Part shown: positions 12,671 to 23,713 of the stretch, piece by piece
Layout of the letters: each line of letters begins with the position of its first letter
Position numbering within the stretch: the stretch's first letter is position 1
Assembly (NCBI GenBank): GCA_946699065.1
Contig: CAMPDV010000045.1
Span: 1,008,501 to 1,072,500, forward strand
DNA from: Loxodes magnus
Taxonomy: Eukaryota > Ciliophora > Karyorelictea > Loxodida > Loxodidae
DNA: 64,000 nt
Reading direction: 5' to 3'
Notes under the pieces: generated by a model
Database searches by the model: none
The model's input: only the letters and a program-made list of their open reading frames with translations
What the model was told of the DNA's origin: nothing
Position numbers and translations under genes: made by a program

Positions 12671-13500
12671 ATGGAGTAGAATATCGTCTTTCTAAGAAGT
12701 AAAAAAGAAAAACAAGAAAGAAAGTGAATAATGAGTAGCTAAAAAACAAAGATAAAATTGTGAGTCTAGCTCTCTTCAGAGGGAAAATTATTGGTTGCTC
12801 TTACTGATTAAGTCAATCTGGAACTAAAATTTACAAATTACTTTGAAATTAAATTGAACAAATGAAAGCATAAATTACAAGGTATGAAGAAACTTTCTTT
12901 AATCAAGAAAAAAAATTCGGGAGCTTATGAACTGCATTGAAATCAAAATAATGAATTTTTAATTCTTGAAAGTTAATTGATAAATTATAGTTTAATTACA
13001 GAAAATTTACTTTACGAAATGTCTTAATCCAATTTCAAATAATCAAAGAATGATTATAGAAGAAGATCTACATTGGGAGCAGCATTATGAAAAATAAAGT
13101 TAAGAAAAAATTGATTCAAACCTAACCAAAAGAATTTAGATGTTAGAAAGAAAGATTTATCCAAATACTAAAGTTGAGAAGCAATATAAAAATTTTTGGT
13201 ACTGTTAATCTAAATATCATCTATTAAGACATTAAAAAGAATGAAGACTACTCAATCACAATGAAGTACAAAGAACATGAAGAAATCTAATTAAATTTTA
13301 AATTATTGAATGAAGCGCTTATAAATAAAAATTACTCATAAGAAACTATGAGATTCCATTGTGGTAGCCACCCATTTATAAAAAGGTCGTGGAATACAAA
13401 CACGAAAAAAAACCTATCTGCTGATGCCTGATAGAAAGTCCAGGCCACATAAATCTTTATTTTACATTTAGTTAAACAATAATAATAATAAAAGCTTCCA
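12671..13500 (+). mobile_element. Gag-like retroelement, subfamily 1 copy 2 (decayed)
   Basis: Begins at ATG 12671, immediately after copy 1. The same blocks are recognisable in order: SSEGKII, a coiled-coil part (QMKAQITRYEETFFNQEKK) and a ruined zinc knuckle (FWYCQSKYHLLRH, with the first and last Cys lost). Next come the hairpin module and an (AATA)n tail near 13485. Many frame changes relative to copies 1 and 3 show it is no longer functional. Confidence 0.65.
13360..13445 (+). repeat. Three-hairpin module, copy 2
   Basis: GTGG/CCAT with a G-T pair (13361-13375), CGTG/CACG (13388-13404) and GCCTG/CAGGC (13426-13445). The third stem has moved one or two pairs outwards, yet stem length is kept despite base changes. 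Confidence 0.5.
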
Positions 13501-13868
13501 AAAAACTTTATATCTTAATAATTAATCATTTATCATTAATCATTAAAATAACTGTTCACCTTTCGATTTAATTGAAGTTTTAAATGTATAAAATTTTTGT
13601 TTCTGTATATTCTGTCCTTGCATTGCACTTTTTCCTTGACTTAAGAACTTAATATATAAATAAAATTTAATGTTATCTTGTTATAAAATAATATTAATTT
13701 TAGAGATAAGCTTTATTGAACAATTAGGGTTTATGTTAAATTACTATAAAACCTTTCATATTTCTTGTAACTAAATACTTTTATTAATTTGGTTTTAAGT
13801 AAAGTTTTTATTTTTTAATTTCATGCAATCTCCTCCTAAAATTTAGAAATCTTATGTTGATTTTTTTA
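13501..13868. other. Intergenic; direct repeat D2 (about 13532-13630)
   Basis: Diverged repeat of 11029-11112, followed by AT-rich sequence also loosely like 11340-11430. No gene is seen. Confidence 0.4.
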
Positions 13869-14140
13869 AGATTATAATTATCGAAAACATTTCAAAGCTT
13901 GTGATGCATTCTCTGAACGGCATCTTTACAGATGAAATGGGGATATTCTGCTGAACAGTTTGGACAGCATTGTGTATTGAAAACATACTCCATGATAATA
14001 ATCTTCGAGTTTCTACCAAAGCCGTGTATTCTTCTGATGCATTCCTTTCAAGACCTTAGATCCAACTAAAATCCTCCCTAAAGATTGGAGACATAATCAG
14101 ACAGTTAAAAATCTTGGTTCCATCATTCTCTTGATTACTT
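13869..14140. other. Island of higher GC, possibly coding, strand unclear
   Basis: About 270 bases with clearly more G and C than the flanks. On the plus strand a frame reads KLVMHSLNGIFTDEMGIF; on the minus strand frames read IMSPIFREDFSWIQGL and a Cys-containing CCPNCSAEYPHFIC. All are open under this code and none matches a family I know. Probably a fragment of a former gene or element. Confidence 0.3.
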
Positions 14141-16110
14141 AATACAAATTATTATCAGATTCGATTTATATATATTCTATAATTATGCTTAAAGTTTATT
14201 TAATTTAAGATTTTTATATTAACAATTACTTATTTTAGCTTAATTATTTAAATGCTTTTAAATTAAATATCTATCCTAAAACATAATGCAAAAGCTTCAT
14301 TAAATAAATAGATACTTTCTGTTTATTTATTTTTTATATTTTTATATTTCTAAATACTTTAACAATTTATCTTAGAAATTATTATAAAAATTGTCTTTTA
14401 TAGCAATAAATCTTTAATTTTAAATCAAATGTCTTATAAACAAGAAAAATTATAAGCAGAATATTGAAAAGCAAATTCTCAAAATAATCACCAATCTTTA
14501 CAGAACTATTTTATATTAAAAATAATAATGACTAGCATATGCAAATCTAACTATAATTTTATCTCTAATTTACATAATGAAGATTTTTTGTTTCTTTGTT
14601 AAAATTATGACTTTTAATAAATTTAATTTTATCTTAATTAAACGGAATTTTGATAAATAAATAACTAATTAAGTTTATAATAGAATTTAGTTAATAAATT
14701 TTAGTTTTCTTCAATTTTTAAATTTTAACTTAAAATTATAAAATAATTATCTTTATTCATATAATCAAGTTTATTAAAGAGCCTATTTTTAGATTTCTCC
14801 TTTAAACAAGTCAGTTAACAATTTTTTTATTTGAAAAGGCATGAAATGTAGAAAGCCTTAATTTTTTAATCTAAACAAAATTTTTAATCTTTTTGCTCTT
14901 TATTTACTCTTCCGCTTTCAATTTCCAAGTTATTCTAGCAAATTTATTTTAATTTTTTTAACTAATGTAAATAGATCCTAATTAAGTTAGAGAATCATTA
15001 TCTTCTTATCTTCTTATTTATAAATACCTTCTTTTTAAAATGTCATATATCCTTCTTATAAATATATATAATAAATTTATTCGCTTAATATCCTCATAAA
15101 CGTTAAAAATCAAAATTATTACATTTAGCTCCATAAATTTGATATCTTTTGAAATTTAAATTGATTTAATGAAATATTATTAAGTTAGAAGAATTTAATT
15201 TATTTGAAATATTTAAATTTATTATTGTATAAAGCTTATCTTTTTTTAATTATAAATGCTTTTAAATTTCTAGAGAAAGCTATATTTAAAAAAATAAATG
15301 TAAGCAATCTTAATTCTTTAAAGTAAAGTTTTAAATCTTATTATCTAACTCTAATTTTAAGAATTGCTTTTATTATTATTTAATTATAATTTAAAATAAA
15401 GAAATTTAAATTAAGATAGTTAAATCTATATATTTGGAAGATAATAAGTTACATTAAATTTCTAAAAAATATAAAATTTAAAAGGAAGATAAATATATGA
15501 GAACGAATTTTAAATAAGTGCTTTTATTTTTTTATTATACAGTATTTTATTTGGAAAGTAGAAACTAATAGATGTCATAAGCTTTCATTTAATCTTATTC
15601 TTAATGAAATAATATTTATGAATAAATAAAGCATTCATATATAAGAATGAATTTATTTTCACAAAATAAGCTATTCACTAAATTGATATAAAAATATTCA
15701 TTTATAAATAGTTTAGCTTAAATGTTCCTTAAATTTATTTCTATTCATCCTCAATATTCATCATTTTATTGTTCATTCAAAAATAAGTTTAAGAGAAGTT
15801 AAGAATCTTTTTTGTTGTTTTTTTCTTTAGATTTGTTTTTTAAGGAAAAAATTAGGTTTAAAATTTAGGATTACTCTAGAACATCTGTTTTAAATTAAAA
15901 AGAAATGAACATTGAATGATTACTTATTTTTTAACTATTTATATCTTATAAAAATGAAAATAGAGAATTTATATAATGGAATAAAAACTATTTACACTAA
16001 ATTTATCTCAATTTATGATTTAAACTAAAGCTTTAAAATAAATATTTTATATGATATTTAAATAGAACATCTAAGCTTCTTAAAATTAAAATGCTTTTTT
16101 AATATGATTA
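14141..16110. other. Long AT-rich intergenic stretch
   Basis: Nearly two kilobases of A/T runs with scattered short direct repeats such as TTTATTCAT/ATGAATA around 15590-15780. No motif-bearing frame, RNA gene or element boundary was found. Confidence 0.5.
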
Positions 16111-16119
16111 TTTAAAAAG

Positions 16120-16730
16120 ACTTATATCAAATGGCAGATTTCTAAAAGTGTTTTTTGCTTCTTAAGGAGAAAATGAAAAGAAGAAAGGAAGAATCTCGCT
16201 TATTAAACCCTCTTCGTAATGCAAAAAAAATAAACACTATCCTAAATAGACCGAAAAAATAAAAATTTAGAAATGAAAAAGCAATATAAATCCAAAAAAT
16301 AAGATCTTTAAGACATAGAATAAAGACTATTACTAAGTTGAATAAAATAAATATTGAGATATCCCATATGATGTAGAATAATCACGTAAGATGGTAGATG
16401 TTCTTAGATACGAAAATGCGCTGTTAAGAGAACGAGTGAATTAAATTTCCCAAGAACCGATTGAATTTAAAGACATACAGGCGTCGATATATTACCTAAA
16501 GGTAGAATTGACAAAGATAAATGGATCGAAATTGAAATTCCAGGAGTAACACCCGAATTCAAGCCTAAAATACATGAAAAGAAAATTATTTAGAAATCCA
16601 AAGTGCAGGTATCCTGTTCATGTTACGCAAAACCTAAAATATCTATAGTAAAACAACCAAGAAAAAAAAGTTACTACTGTGGATCTATCTTTCATATTAC
16701 AAAATGATGCAAAGGATTTTAAAATTTTTA
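16120..16730 (+). mobile_element. Gag-like retroelement relic
   Basis: One frame carries a Lys-rich start and a leucine-zipper-like coiled coil (MVDVLRYENALLRERV). A second frame carries GRIDKDKWIEIEIPGVTPEFKPK and a damaged zinc knuckle YYCGSIFHITKWC, whose first Cys is lost and whose Trp is coded by TGA. At least one frameshift separates them. Block order (coiled coil, then knuckle) matches the other Gag-like elements, but sequence similarity is low. Confidence 0.5.
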
Positions 16731-16954
16731 ATAACAAAAATAAAGAAAATTATGAAAAGAAATGACACATTTATATTACTCAAAAGGGAATTTTTATATA
16801 AAATAATCCACAAGAATGCTGGCAGACTCAGCATTGCCTTTTAATAAATTACAAACAGATTTTCTCAGCTCTTTAACATAAAATAAGAGGTTTAAAATCA
16901 TAATTTAATTTAAAAAGATTTTTCAATATTTTAGATAAGAATACATAATATATA

Positions 16955-17995
16955 AGCAAAGATAATTAGAATAATAAATAAATATAATAGTTAAATTTAA
17001 AATCAATTAACATCGGTAATAATTTTGCAAATTTTTTGTTTGTTGTTTAGAAGCGACACATTTCTGGGCTAAATATCATTCTCAAATAAGTCTTGAAGAT
17101 AAAAATGAGATCTTGGATCTTTTTTATTAATTTTTCTGCGTCAGCTTCCTATAAATCTCTCTTTCGAATCGCATTATAGCTTCTACTAATTTAAAAATTA
17201 TTTTCTTTCATTTTATTTAAAACTTTTTCAGCTCTAATTACAATCAGAACTCTCTGATTATCTTTAAAAAAATTAAATCTTCTAAAGATATGCCAGCTAG
17301 TCTTTTAGTAGTAACAAGATTCGATTTTGATGTACTAATCTTGGAAGGAGAGTCATTATTTGTTTAAAAGATAGTCAATTATATCTGCATAATATGATTC
17401 ATTAAAAGATTTTGATTTTGTTTAAAGAGTTTTTCTTGATATGAATCTTATGGCTGAATCAATTTTATCTAATACTGTATACTTTTTAAAATGTTTTGTG
17501 TACTAATTCTCTTCCATTTAACACTTTAGATAAAGTAAAGAGTTGACAAGAATTTTTAAATTATCAAAATGCCATTTTTTTTTGTATCTTTTCATTTAAT
17601 AGACAAATTTATTTATTGCTTGGTATTTAAACCTTGTTTCCTTACAGTAATTAATGAAGTTCTATTTTAATGTTATAATATGCCTAGATATTGACTTATT
17701 ATTTTTAAATTAAAATTTTATCATTAATTTATAAACCTAGCTTTATGATTTCCCTTTCTTCTTCAGAAATAATGTAGATTCACATTTGATAATAGTTATA
17801 TTTAAGTATGAGCAAATATCTATAAGCTTTGTTTCTAAATTCTGCATACATCTTTCCAGTTAAAATAAAAGAATTTCGTCGTCTGCCCATCTTCTACATA
17901 CAAAGCTATTATAAAATTTACTTAAGCCCTTTAAATTTGTTGGGATTAATTAAAGTTATCATGAGCTTATATATTTTAGATAAAAATTTTATCTT
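16955..17995 (-). mobile_element. 5'-truncated LINE reverse transcriptase fragment
   Basis: On the minus strand the frame begins just before reverse-transcriptase motif C, CRRWADDEILL (about 17875-17910), a form of the catalytic (F/Y)ADD. It continues through thumb-like sequence (FNESYYADIIDYLL, VLIVIRAEKVLNKM) to about 16990. Motifs A and B and any endonuclease are missing. It ends at a TTTATTTATTATT tail (about 16960-16985) typical of non-LTR elements. At its 5' side it abuts the tail of the Gag-like element at 18005-18835. The family call rests on motif C and position. Confidence 0.55.
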
Positions 17996-18004
17996 AATAA
18001 TAAT

Positions 18005-18835
18005 AATATATACTTAATTGTTTAAAGTTTTTGCTCTCACTGGGCTTTCAACCAGGTACCTGCAGCCATTTTTTTTACGTGGATGAATACCACGATATTT
18101 TTTTATACGTAGTACGTTACCACTAATAGCTATTTTCAGTTCTCGCTAAAATTTTCTATTTATAAATTTCATCTTTCGTTATTCAGAGTTTATTAAGATT
18201 TCTTCATGTTCTTCGTTCTTCTCTTATTTGAAGTTTCTCTCAAACTCAGCATTGTCGTAGAATGTGATTATTTGCCTTACAGTATCAGCGGTTTTTGGTT
18301 TATTTTTCTTAAATCTTCTTCGAAAAACTTTTTTTTCCAGTTTTTCTATTCTCATTTATAAGTTTATATCAATTTTTTCTTCTTGTTTCAATTATTAGTC
18401 AGTTAATTTAATTTATTCTTTTTCTATGATCATGCTCTATTATTAACTAACTATGGATTGCGATTGTTCATAAAGTTATAATTCTGTTACTAAGTTATTT
18501 TAGATTAACCGACAACGTAGTATTGATAATTCATTATTTTTGTCGTCAATACCTTTCATTAATTCCCTTATTTTTTCCCTTGATTGTAAATTGTTTCTTC
18601 ATATTTTTGGATTAGTCTCATTTGATCTAACTGGCTTTAGAATTTTTTATCAGCTTCACTTTTAGATTCCTGAATATCTATTGATCCGACCATAACTTTT
18701 CCTTCAGAAGAAGAACTTGAATCCTCTTTTTGATGTTAAATTTTCTGGATTTCTTTTCCACTTTTCTTCTTAAGTTTCTTAGTTAATTCTTTGAAAGACA
18801 AACATATTATTTCATTTTTTTCCTTACGATTCCAT
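18005..18835 (-). mobile_element. Gag-like retroelement, subfamily 1 copy 3
   Basis: Minus-strand copy from ATG 18835. It retains SFKELTKKLKKKSGKEIQ, EDSSSSSEGKVMV, the coiled-coil region and a knuckle RWYCKANNHILRQC whose first Cys has become Arg. One frameshift separates the SSS block from the coiled coil. The C-terminal part parallels copy 1 residue by residue (RTWRNLNKLWIT against RTWRQLNKLWIT), which shows this region is, or was, protein coding with TGA as Trp. It ends in a (TAT)n tract near 18000. Confidence 0.7.
18040..18124 (-). repeat. Three-hairpin module, copy 3
   Basis: CTGG/CCAG (18040-18055), CGTGG/CCACG (18078-18094) and GTGG/CTAC with a G-T pair (18108-18124). Spacers of 22 and 13 bases are almost identical to copy 1 (22 and 12), although loops differ. 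Confidence 0.55.
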
Positions 18836-18944
18836 ATTATATATAAAAATTTTATCTTAATTATTAAAATTTATACTATAAATAATCCAGAAAAAATAAT
18901 AAAATTTTCATTAAAAAATTTAAATTTATTAACCTGATTTTTAA

Positions 18945-19610
18945 TAAAATAATATTTAAATAAATTTGATTATAGAGCGCATAGCCCTCGTTGGCGCGCA
19001 AATCTTTCAATATTAATATTTTATATTAAAAAAAGTTTTCTCATACTTCTTGCTTTCATTTTAACTGTCCAATGAATCACGTTAGCTTCTCTAAATGGAG
19101 AGTCTGCTTATTTAAGATTACTCTCGAATCTTGAATCAAATGTACCAGTCTCCTTGAATAATATCCAAATAGAAAGTAGTAATTAAGTCATTAGTTGGTC
19201 TATCAATCCACTTTCATACTGCTAGTGAGAAACCTCAGTCAAGTTAGGCTTGTCTCTTCCGAGCTTGTTCATCCTTCCCCCGTGGGGGCATCTAATACGA
19301 GATTCTCTCAATGAATATGCACTGCACCAGATTAAAAACAGGTTTTCCTGATCGCGGCCAACATCCATTTTCTAATGATAATATAAGCATAAAAAATTGA
19401 ATGAAATGTAAAATTTTAATAGCTATTTTCAATATCAACATTTCTATACAAATAATTATATAAAAATTAAAAACTAACTCCATTATAATATTCTTATATT
19501 ATTTACTTTTTCTTTTAAAAATTTTATATAAATAATAAGTTTAAATTTTTAATTTAAATGCTTTAGATTTTACTATACATAATGAAAATAAAGAACAGTT
19601 AGCTTGAATG
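18945..19610 (-). mobile_element. Retroelement of family R, copy 1
   Basis: Minus-strand open frame from ATG 19483 with uneven, protein-like composition (KDEQARKRQAQLDWG, VWKWIDRPTNDLI, GDWYIWFKIREQ), several Trp being TGA. Its 3' end shares the block CTCTATAATC plus AAATTTATTTA with copies at 27.8 and 44.0 kb and then runs into a TTTA-rich tail. The 5' side (AAAGCATTTAAATT, near 19540) also resembles the 28.2-kb copy. No catalytic domain is seen; I infer an ORF1-only retroelement. A CCCCC-GT-GGGGG palindrome lies near 19278. Confidence 0.45.
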
Positions 19611-19630
19611 AATATAAGAAAATATTAAGT

Positions 19631-20399
19631 ATGCTAAAAAGCTCCGATTATGGACTTTATGTAATCAGTAAATACAAATCACAACACTCTCACAAAAACA
19701 ACACTTGTGAATTGATCTTCTTCGCCTGATAGTCAGTCAAAGCTAAGCCACCATCGACTACGCAATTCAATGCAGAAATTGTGAAAGATTTTTTCAAATC
19801 ATCCTTATTGTAGTTCATCTTCCCTAAAATAATTAATTAGGCATACCACCTCGTGAAACACTCGAAAGAGCTCAATTAGCAGAAAAATATTAACTTGGAA
19901 ATTGATTCTTTGAACTATTTTCCTTCTGTACCATATTAAACTATAATAATATTTAGTAATAAATTTTAATTTCTTTCTTATAAAATGATTTTCTTAAATT
20001 TGTTTTGTTAGTTATTACTATCTAAAAATATTGAAAATTTTAATTAAAATTGAATAGTTTAACTTATTAAAATTAGCACTTTTATTAATTTAAGTCTTTT
20101 ATGCTTTAAATTTAACAAATAGTTTTAATTATATGCTTTTTTATTTTTCTACTATTCTTATTAAGAACACTAATTTTAATATACTTTAATTAGCTATACC
20201 TGATTAGTTGCGATATTTAATAAAAATAATAATAATTATCATTATATTAAAAAAAGTTTTATCATTAGATTATTTTCAAAGTCACAATAATAAAATTTAC
20301 TTTAATCTATTTTTAAAGTTTGTATCTATGATTTATTTCATTGTAAATCAAATAATTATATTTTAATTTCTTATATTGTTTATAAATTAGTTAATTGAA
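19631..20399 (+). other. Possible short ORF (19631-19960) and intergenic DNA
   Basis: ATG 19631 opens a frame with one TGA (ELIFFAWQSVKAKPP), and an alternative frame has CRNCERFF. The 19630-19930 stretch is richer in G and C than its flanks, so a gene fragment is plausible, but the frame is undecided and no family is recognised. 19960-20399 is plain AT-rich upstream DNA of the next gene. Confidence 0.3.
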
Positions 20400-21506
20400 A
20401 TGAACTCTAAAGCGTAATATGCTGTTGAGCTTAAAATTACCGAAAATCTATTTTAACAAGTGTGCTAAGTTTATCAGGGAGATCCATACCAAGCATTTGT
20501 TAACTTTGGAGGTAATAGTAAATTTTACGAAGATATCATATAACCTATTGATATCGATTAGCTTTTATAAGAAGGAGCCAATTTTGAATAAATTTAGTAT
20601 TAGAATTTTTTTTAAAAAAAATAGAAAGCTCCGACTTAGAATTAAAATTAGACTTAATTAAATAATAATTTTGCTGGAATAAATCAAACTGATATGTACA
20701 CTTAGCTACTTAGTTAGAATTCTCAACAACAAAAATAATAAAATTAGTAGCCAAACATTTAATAAATTCAGCAATAAAACTATTAGCAAAATTTTTAGTA
20801 ATAATCATATACAAATCCAATCCCCAGCAGCAAATTCCCATAGAAAAATAATTAGTCTAAATTCAGATAAATTACTAATTCTTAAGATTATACTTTCCAA
20901 TAACTCTAGTATGAAGTTAAATAAAAGCAAGGAAATTAAAAATAAACTCAAGAAGAAACTTGCTCTATTTGTATGACTGAATTTTCTCAATCAGATAATG
21001 ATATCATAAGATTAAGCTAATGTAAAGATCATTACTTTCACGAATCTTGTATTTCGAATGTTTTAACATCGGATAAAGAAGGCTTCAAATGTCCGAATTG
21101 TTAAAAAATTTATGGATCATTTACTGGAAATATGCCTAATGGAATAATGAATGTAAAAAAAATTCAGCAGTCATGTGCAGGATATGAAAACTGTGGATCA
21201 TGATAAATAGATTATCAAATACCTAGTGGTACAACAAAAGATGGAGTGCAATATTCAGGAACTTCAAGAACAGCGTATATACCTGATAATCAAGAAGGAA
21301 ACGAAGTTTTAAGAATGTTAGGAGATGCTTGGGATAAAAAGTTCACATTTATGATAGGAACAAATGTAGCAACAGGATAAAGCAATACAGTAGTATGGGC
21401 AGGAATACATCACAAAACAAGTTTACGAGAAGGAGAGTTTGGATATCCTGACAAGACATATTTTACAAGAGTGAAGAAAGAGTTGAATGACAAAGGAATA
21501 TTTTGA
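20400..21506 (+). CDS. Deltex-type E3 ubiquitin ligase, copy B (RING + Deltex C-terminal domain)
   Basis: 368 residues from ATG 20400 to TGA 21504, exactly the length of copy A and nearly identical from the linker onwards. Differences concentrate in the N-terminal domain (residues ~40-75) and at the gene ends. The RING is intact (CSIC ... [10 protein letters not shown] ... CPNC). The Deltex domain keeps [22 protein letters not shown] and HHKTS. Substitutions against copy A include GTSVTTG to GTNVATG and LRGG to LREG, both close to the family's ligand pocket, so binding could differ. The TGA Trp in CGSWQIDY is conserved. Open frames and amino-acid conservation argue both copies are functional. 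Duplicate spacing is about 11 kb, same strand. Confidence 0.92.
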
Positions 21507-22053
21507 GAGATTATTGAGAAAAATTGTTAGACTTAAAATTAAAATTAAAGGATTAAAAGAAAAAAATATAAGTAATAAATATTAAGATTCTCTATATTAA
21601 TAAAATCTATAGAAAATAAATAACTTAATCTTGAGATTTATAATATCAGCAAAGAAATCTTAATTTTTAAATAATTTTTATATTTCTTTTTTGATTAATT
21701 AAATATCAAAGATTTAAGTATTTGCCTAAGTTATTTTTATTTTAAACTCTTCTTTTTATAAGAAAACTTTAAAGAAAATTATTAGATGCATTATAATTTA
21801 AAATTTTGAAAATAAAATAAAATGAATAAAATAAAAAAATTTCTTTACTTAAGTGTTTAATTTAATAAAGAAGTATTATATAATTATTTTTCAATATGGT
21901 CAACATATTTTTAATTTATTTAACATTCAATTTAATTTTCAATTAGAACAATTTACTTTAGAAATGACATCTTTATATAAATAATTTGTTCTAAATAAAA
22001 TTAAAGAAAAAACGATGGTGTTAATCTTAATCCAACTAAGATGAGGAAGTTAC
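21507..22053. other. AT-rich intergenic, weakly similar to the region after copy A
   Basis: Similarity to the 3' flank of the first Deltex copy persists for a few tens of bases after the stop, then fades. No gene is seen. Confidence 0.45.
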
Positions 22054-22610
22054 AATGACTACTGAAGTAACAATAATTGATATAAAGGATTAAATTGAAA
22101 TTTCAAGAACTGAGATAAAATTATGATTGGAAAAACTTAAGAGTTTTATTCTTCCAAAAAAGAAAGCAGAATTGAAGGATGACAAATGCTTTATTTGATT
22201 TTTTTCAGCATCTAATACAACACTATTTTGGCTTCAAAAGATTTAAAAGACAAAAAATTAAAGAACTTTTAGAAAATTAACAAAGCTGTGATTAAATAGC
22301 AATAAATATATATAAAAATGAATTCAGATAGACCTTAATCAGATGGAAGAGTATTTCTTTATAAAAAAATGGTTGAAAATCCAACTAGTTAAAAATACAA
22401 CACTATTTTGGCTTCAAAAGATTTAAAAGACAAAACAATTAAAGAACTTTTAGAAAATTAACAAAGCTGTGATTAAATAGCAATAAATATATATAAAAAT
22501 GAATTCAGATAGACCTTAATCAGATGGAAGAGTATTTCTTTATAAAAAAATGGTTGAAAATCCAACTAGTTAAAACCCATAGAAAGTAAAGATTTCTTAA
22601 ATTTTATTTT
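22054..22610 (+). other. Small ORF region containing a fresh tandem duplication
   Basis: ATG 22054 begins an open frame (TTEVTIIDIKDQIEI..., PKKKAELKDDKC) that enters a direct tandem repeat of about 180 bases (22214-22393 and 22394-22575). The two units are identical except for one inserted base, so the duplication shifts the reading frame. I recognise no domain. Confidence 0.4.
22214..22575 (+). repeat. Tandem direct repeat, 2 x ~180 bp
   Basis: Unit starts AATACAACACTATTTTGGCT and ends near CCAACTAGTT. Copy 1 has GACAAAAAATTA where copy 2 has GACAAAACAATTA; otherwise identical as read. A very recent event. Confidence 0.9.
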
Positions 22611-23700
22611 ATTTTATAATAATAATAATAAAAGTAGATTAATGCTTTCTTGATTTAGAAAAATCTTAATATCTTGTACATTTTCAAAATAATTGTTTTT
22701 GAAATTAATTTTTGATAGTTTTTTAATATTAATTGATATAATTATTTTTCTACATATAAATAAAATATAAAATTTTAATTTGTGCTAAATTTAGTTATTT
22801 CTTTAAATAATTTGTCCAACATTTAAGCACTATTTGAAAGAAATGCTTTTATTTCGTTTATTATAATTCTTTAATAATGATCTTATCAAAGTAAAGAAAA
22901 AATTTATCTGCTTTTATTGATTTTTCAATAAAAAATTTAAGATTTTGTACTTAAATTTCTGGTTTATTTAATAAAATTGAAGCTCTTTGGTATAATTTAA
23001 AAGATAAATTATTTTAATTTTTTATTTCGACCAATGCTTTAATTTTTCTATGTTAAACTCCACTATAATCAGGTCTTTAATTTATTATTTCATATAAATT
23101 AGTATCATAGTTTTAAATAAATAATAGAGATATTAAAAGTATGGCGCTTCATGCAAATTTTATTTTTTTAACATTAGAAATGTACAAAAAGTTAGTTTAT
23201 TATTTACATCAAATATATTTATTTATTTTATATCTTTTTATTCTATTTTACTTAGTTTACTATTTTTTTAAAGATACTTAATTTAACTCTCCAATAGAAT
23301 TGTAACCCTGAATAAAAATTTTCATTTTTTGTTTAGGCTTTTTACCTTAGAAAATTTTTAATTAATTTTAAATTATTTAAAATTTTTATCTTATGATTAA
23401 ATAGTAAAAAATTATTATATTCTACCATATTACTAAAAAATTAAAAAATCAATCTATATATAAACATTTTGAAAAAAAAACAATTTATTAAATTAAATAA
23501 AGTTTATTTATAGCATCCTCTAAATTATGCTTTTTTATTATCATATAATTTATGATCTTAATCTCATTATACAATCTTTAGAAGATATTTAAATAATTTC
23601 TTCAGAAATATTTTATTAATTTATGCTTTAAAAATTTAAAGAAATTGTTAATTTAAAGTTATATATATTTTTATAATAATTAATTAAAGTCATACCACCT
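22611..23700. other. AT-rich intergenic
   Basis: A short (TAA)n run at 22614-22632, then A/T-rich sequence with no supported frame. Confidence 0.5.
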
Positions 23701-23713
23701 TTCATTAGGATCA

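Noticed and set aside
13420..13445. CTGATG ... GAAA resembling a hammerhead ribozyme core
   Set aside because: The other copies of the module lack these core bases and the required three stems do not form around a cleavage site.
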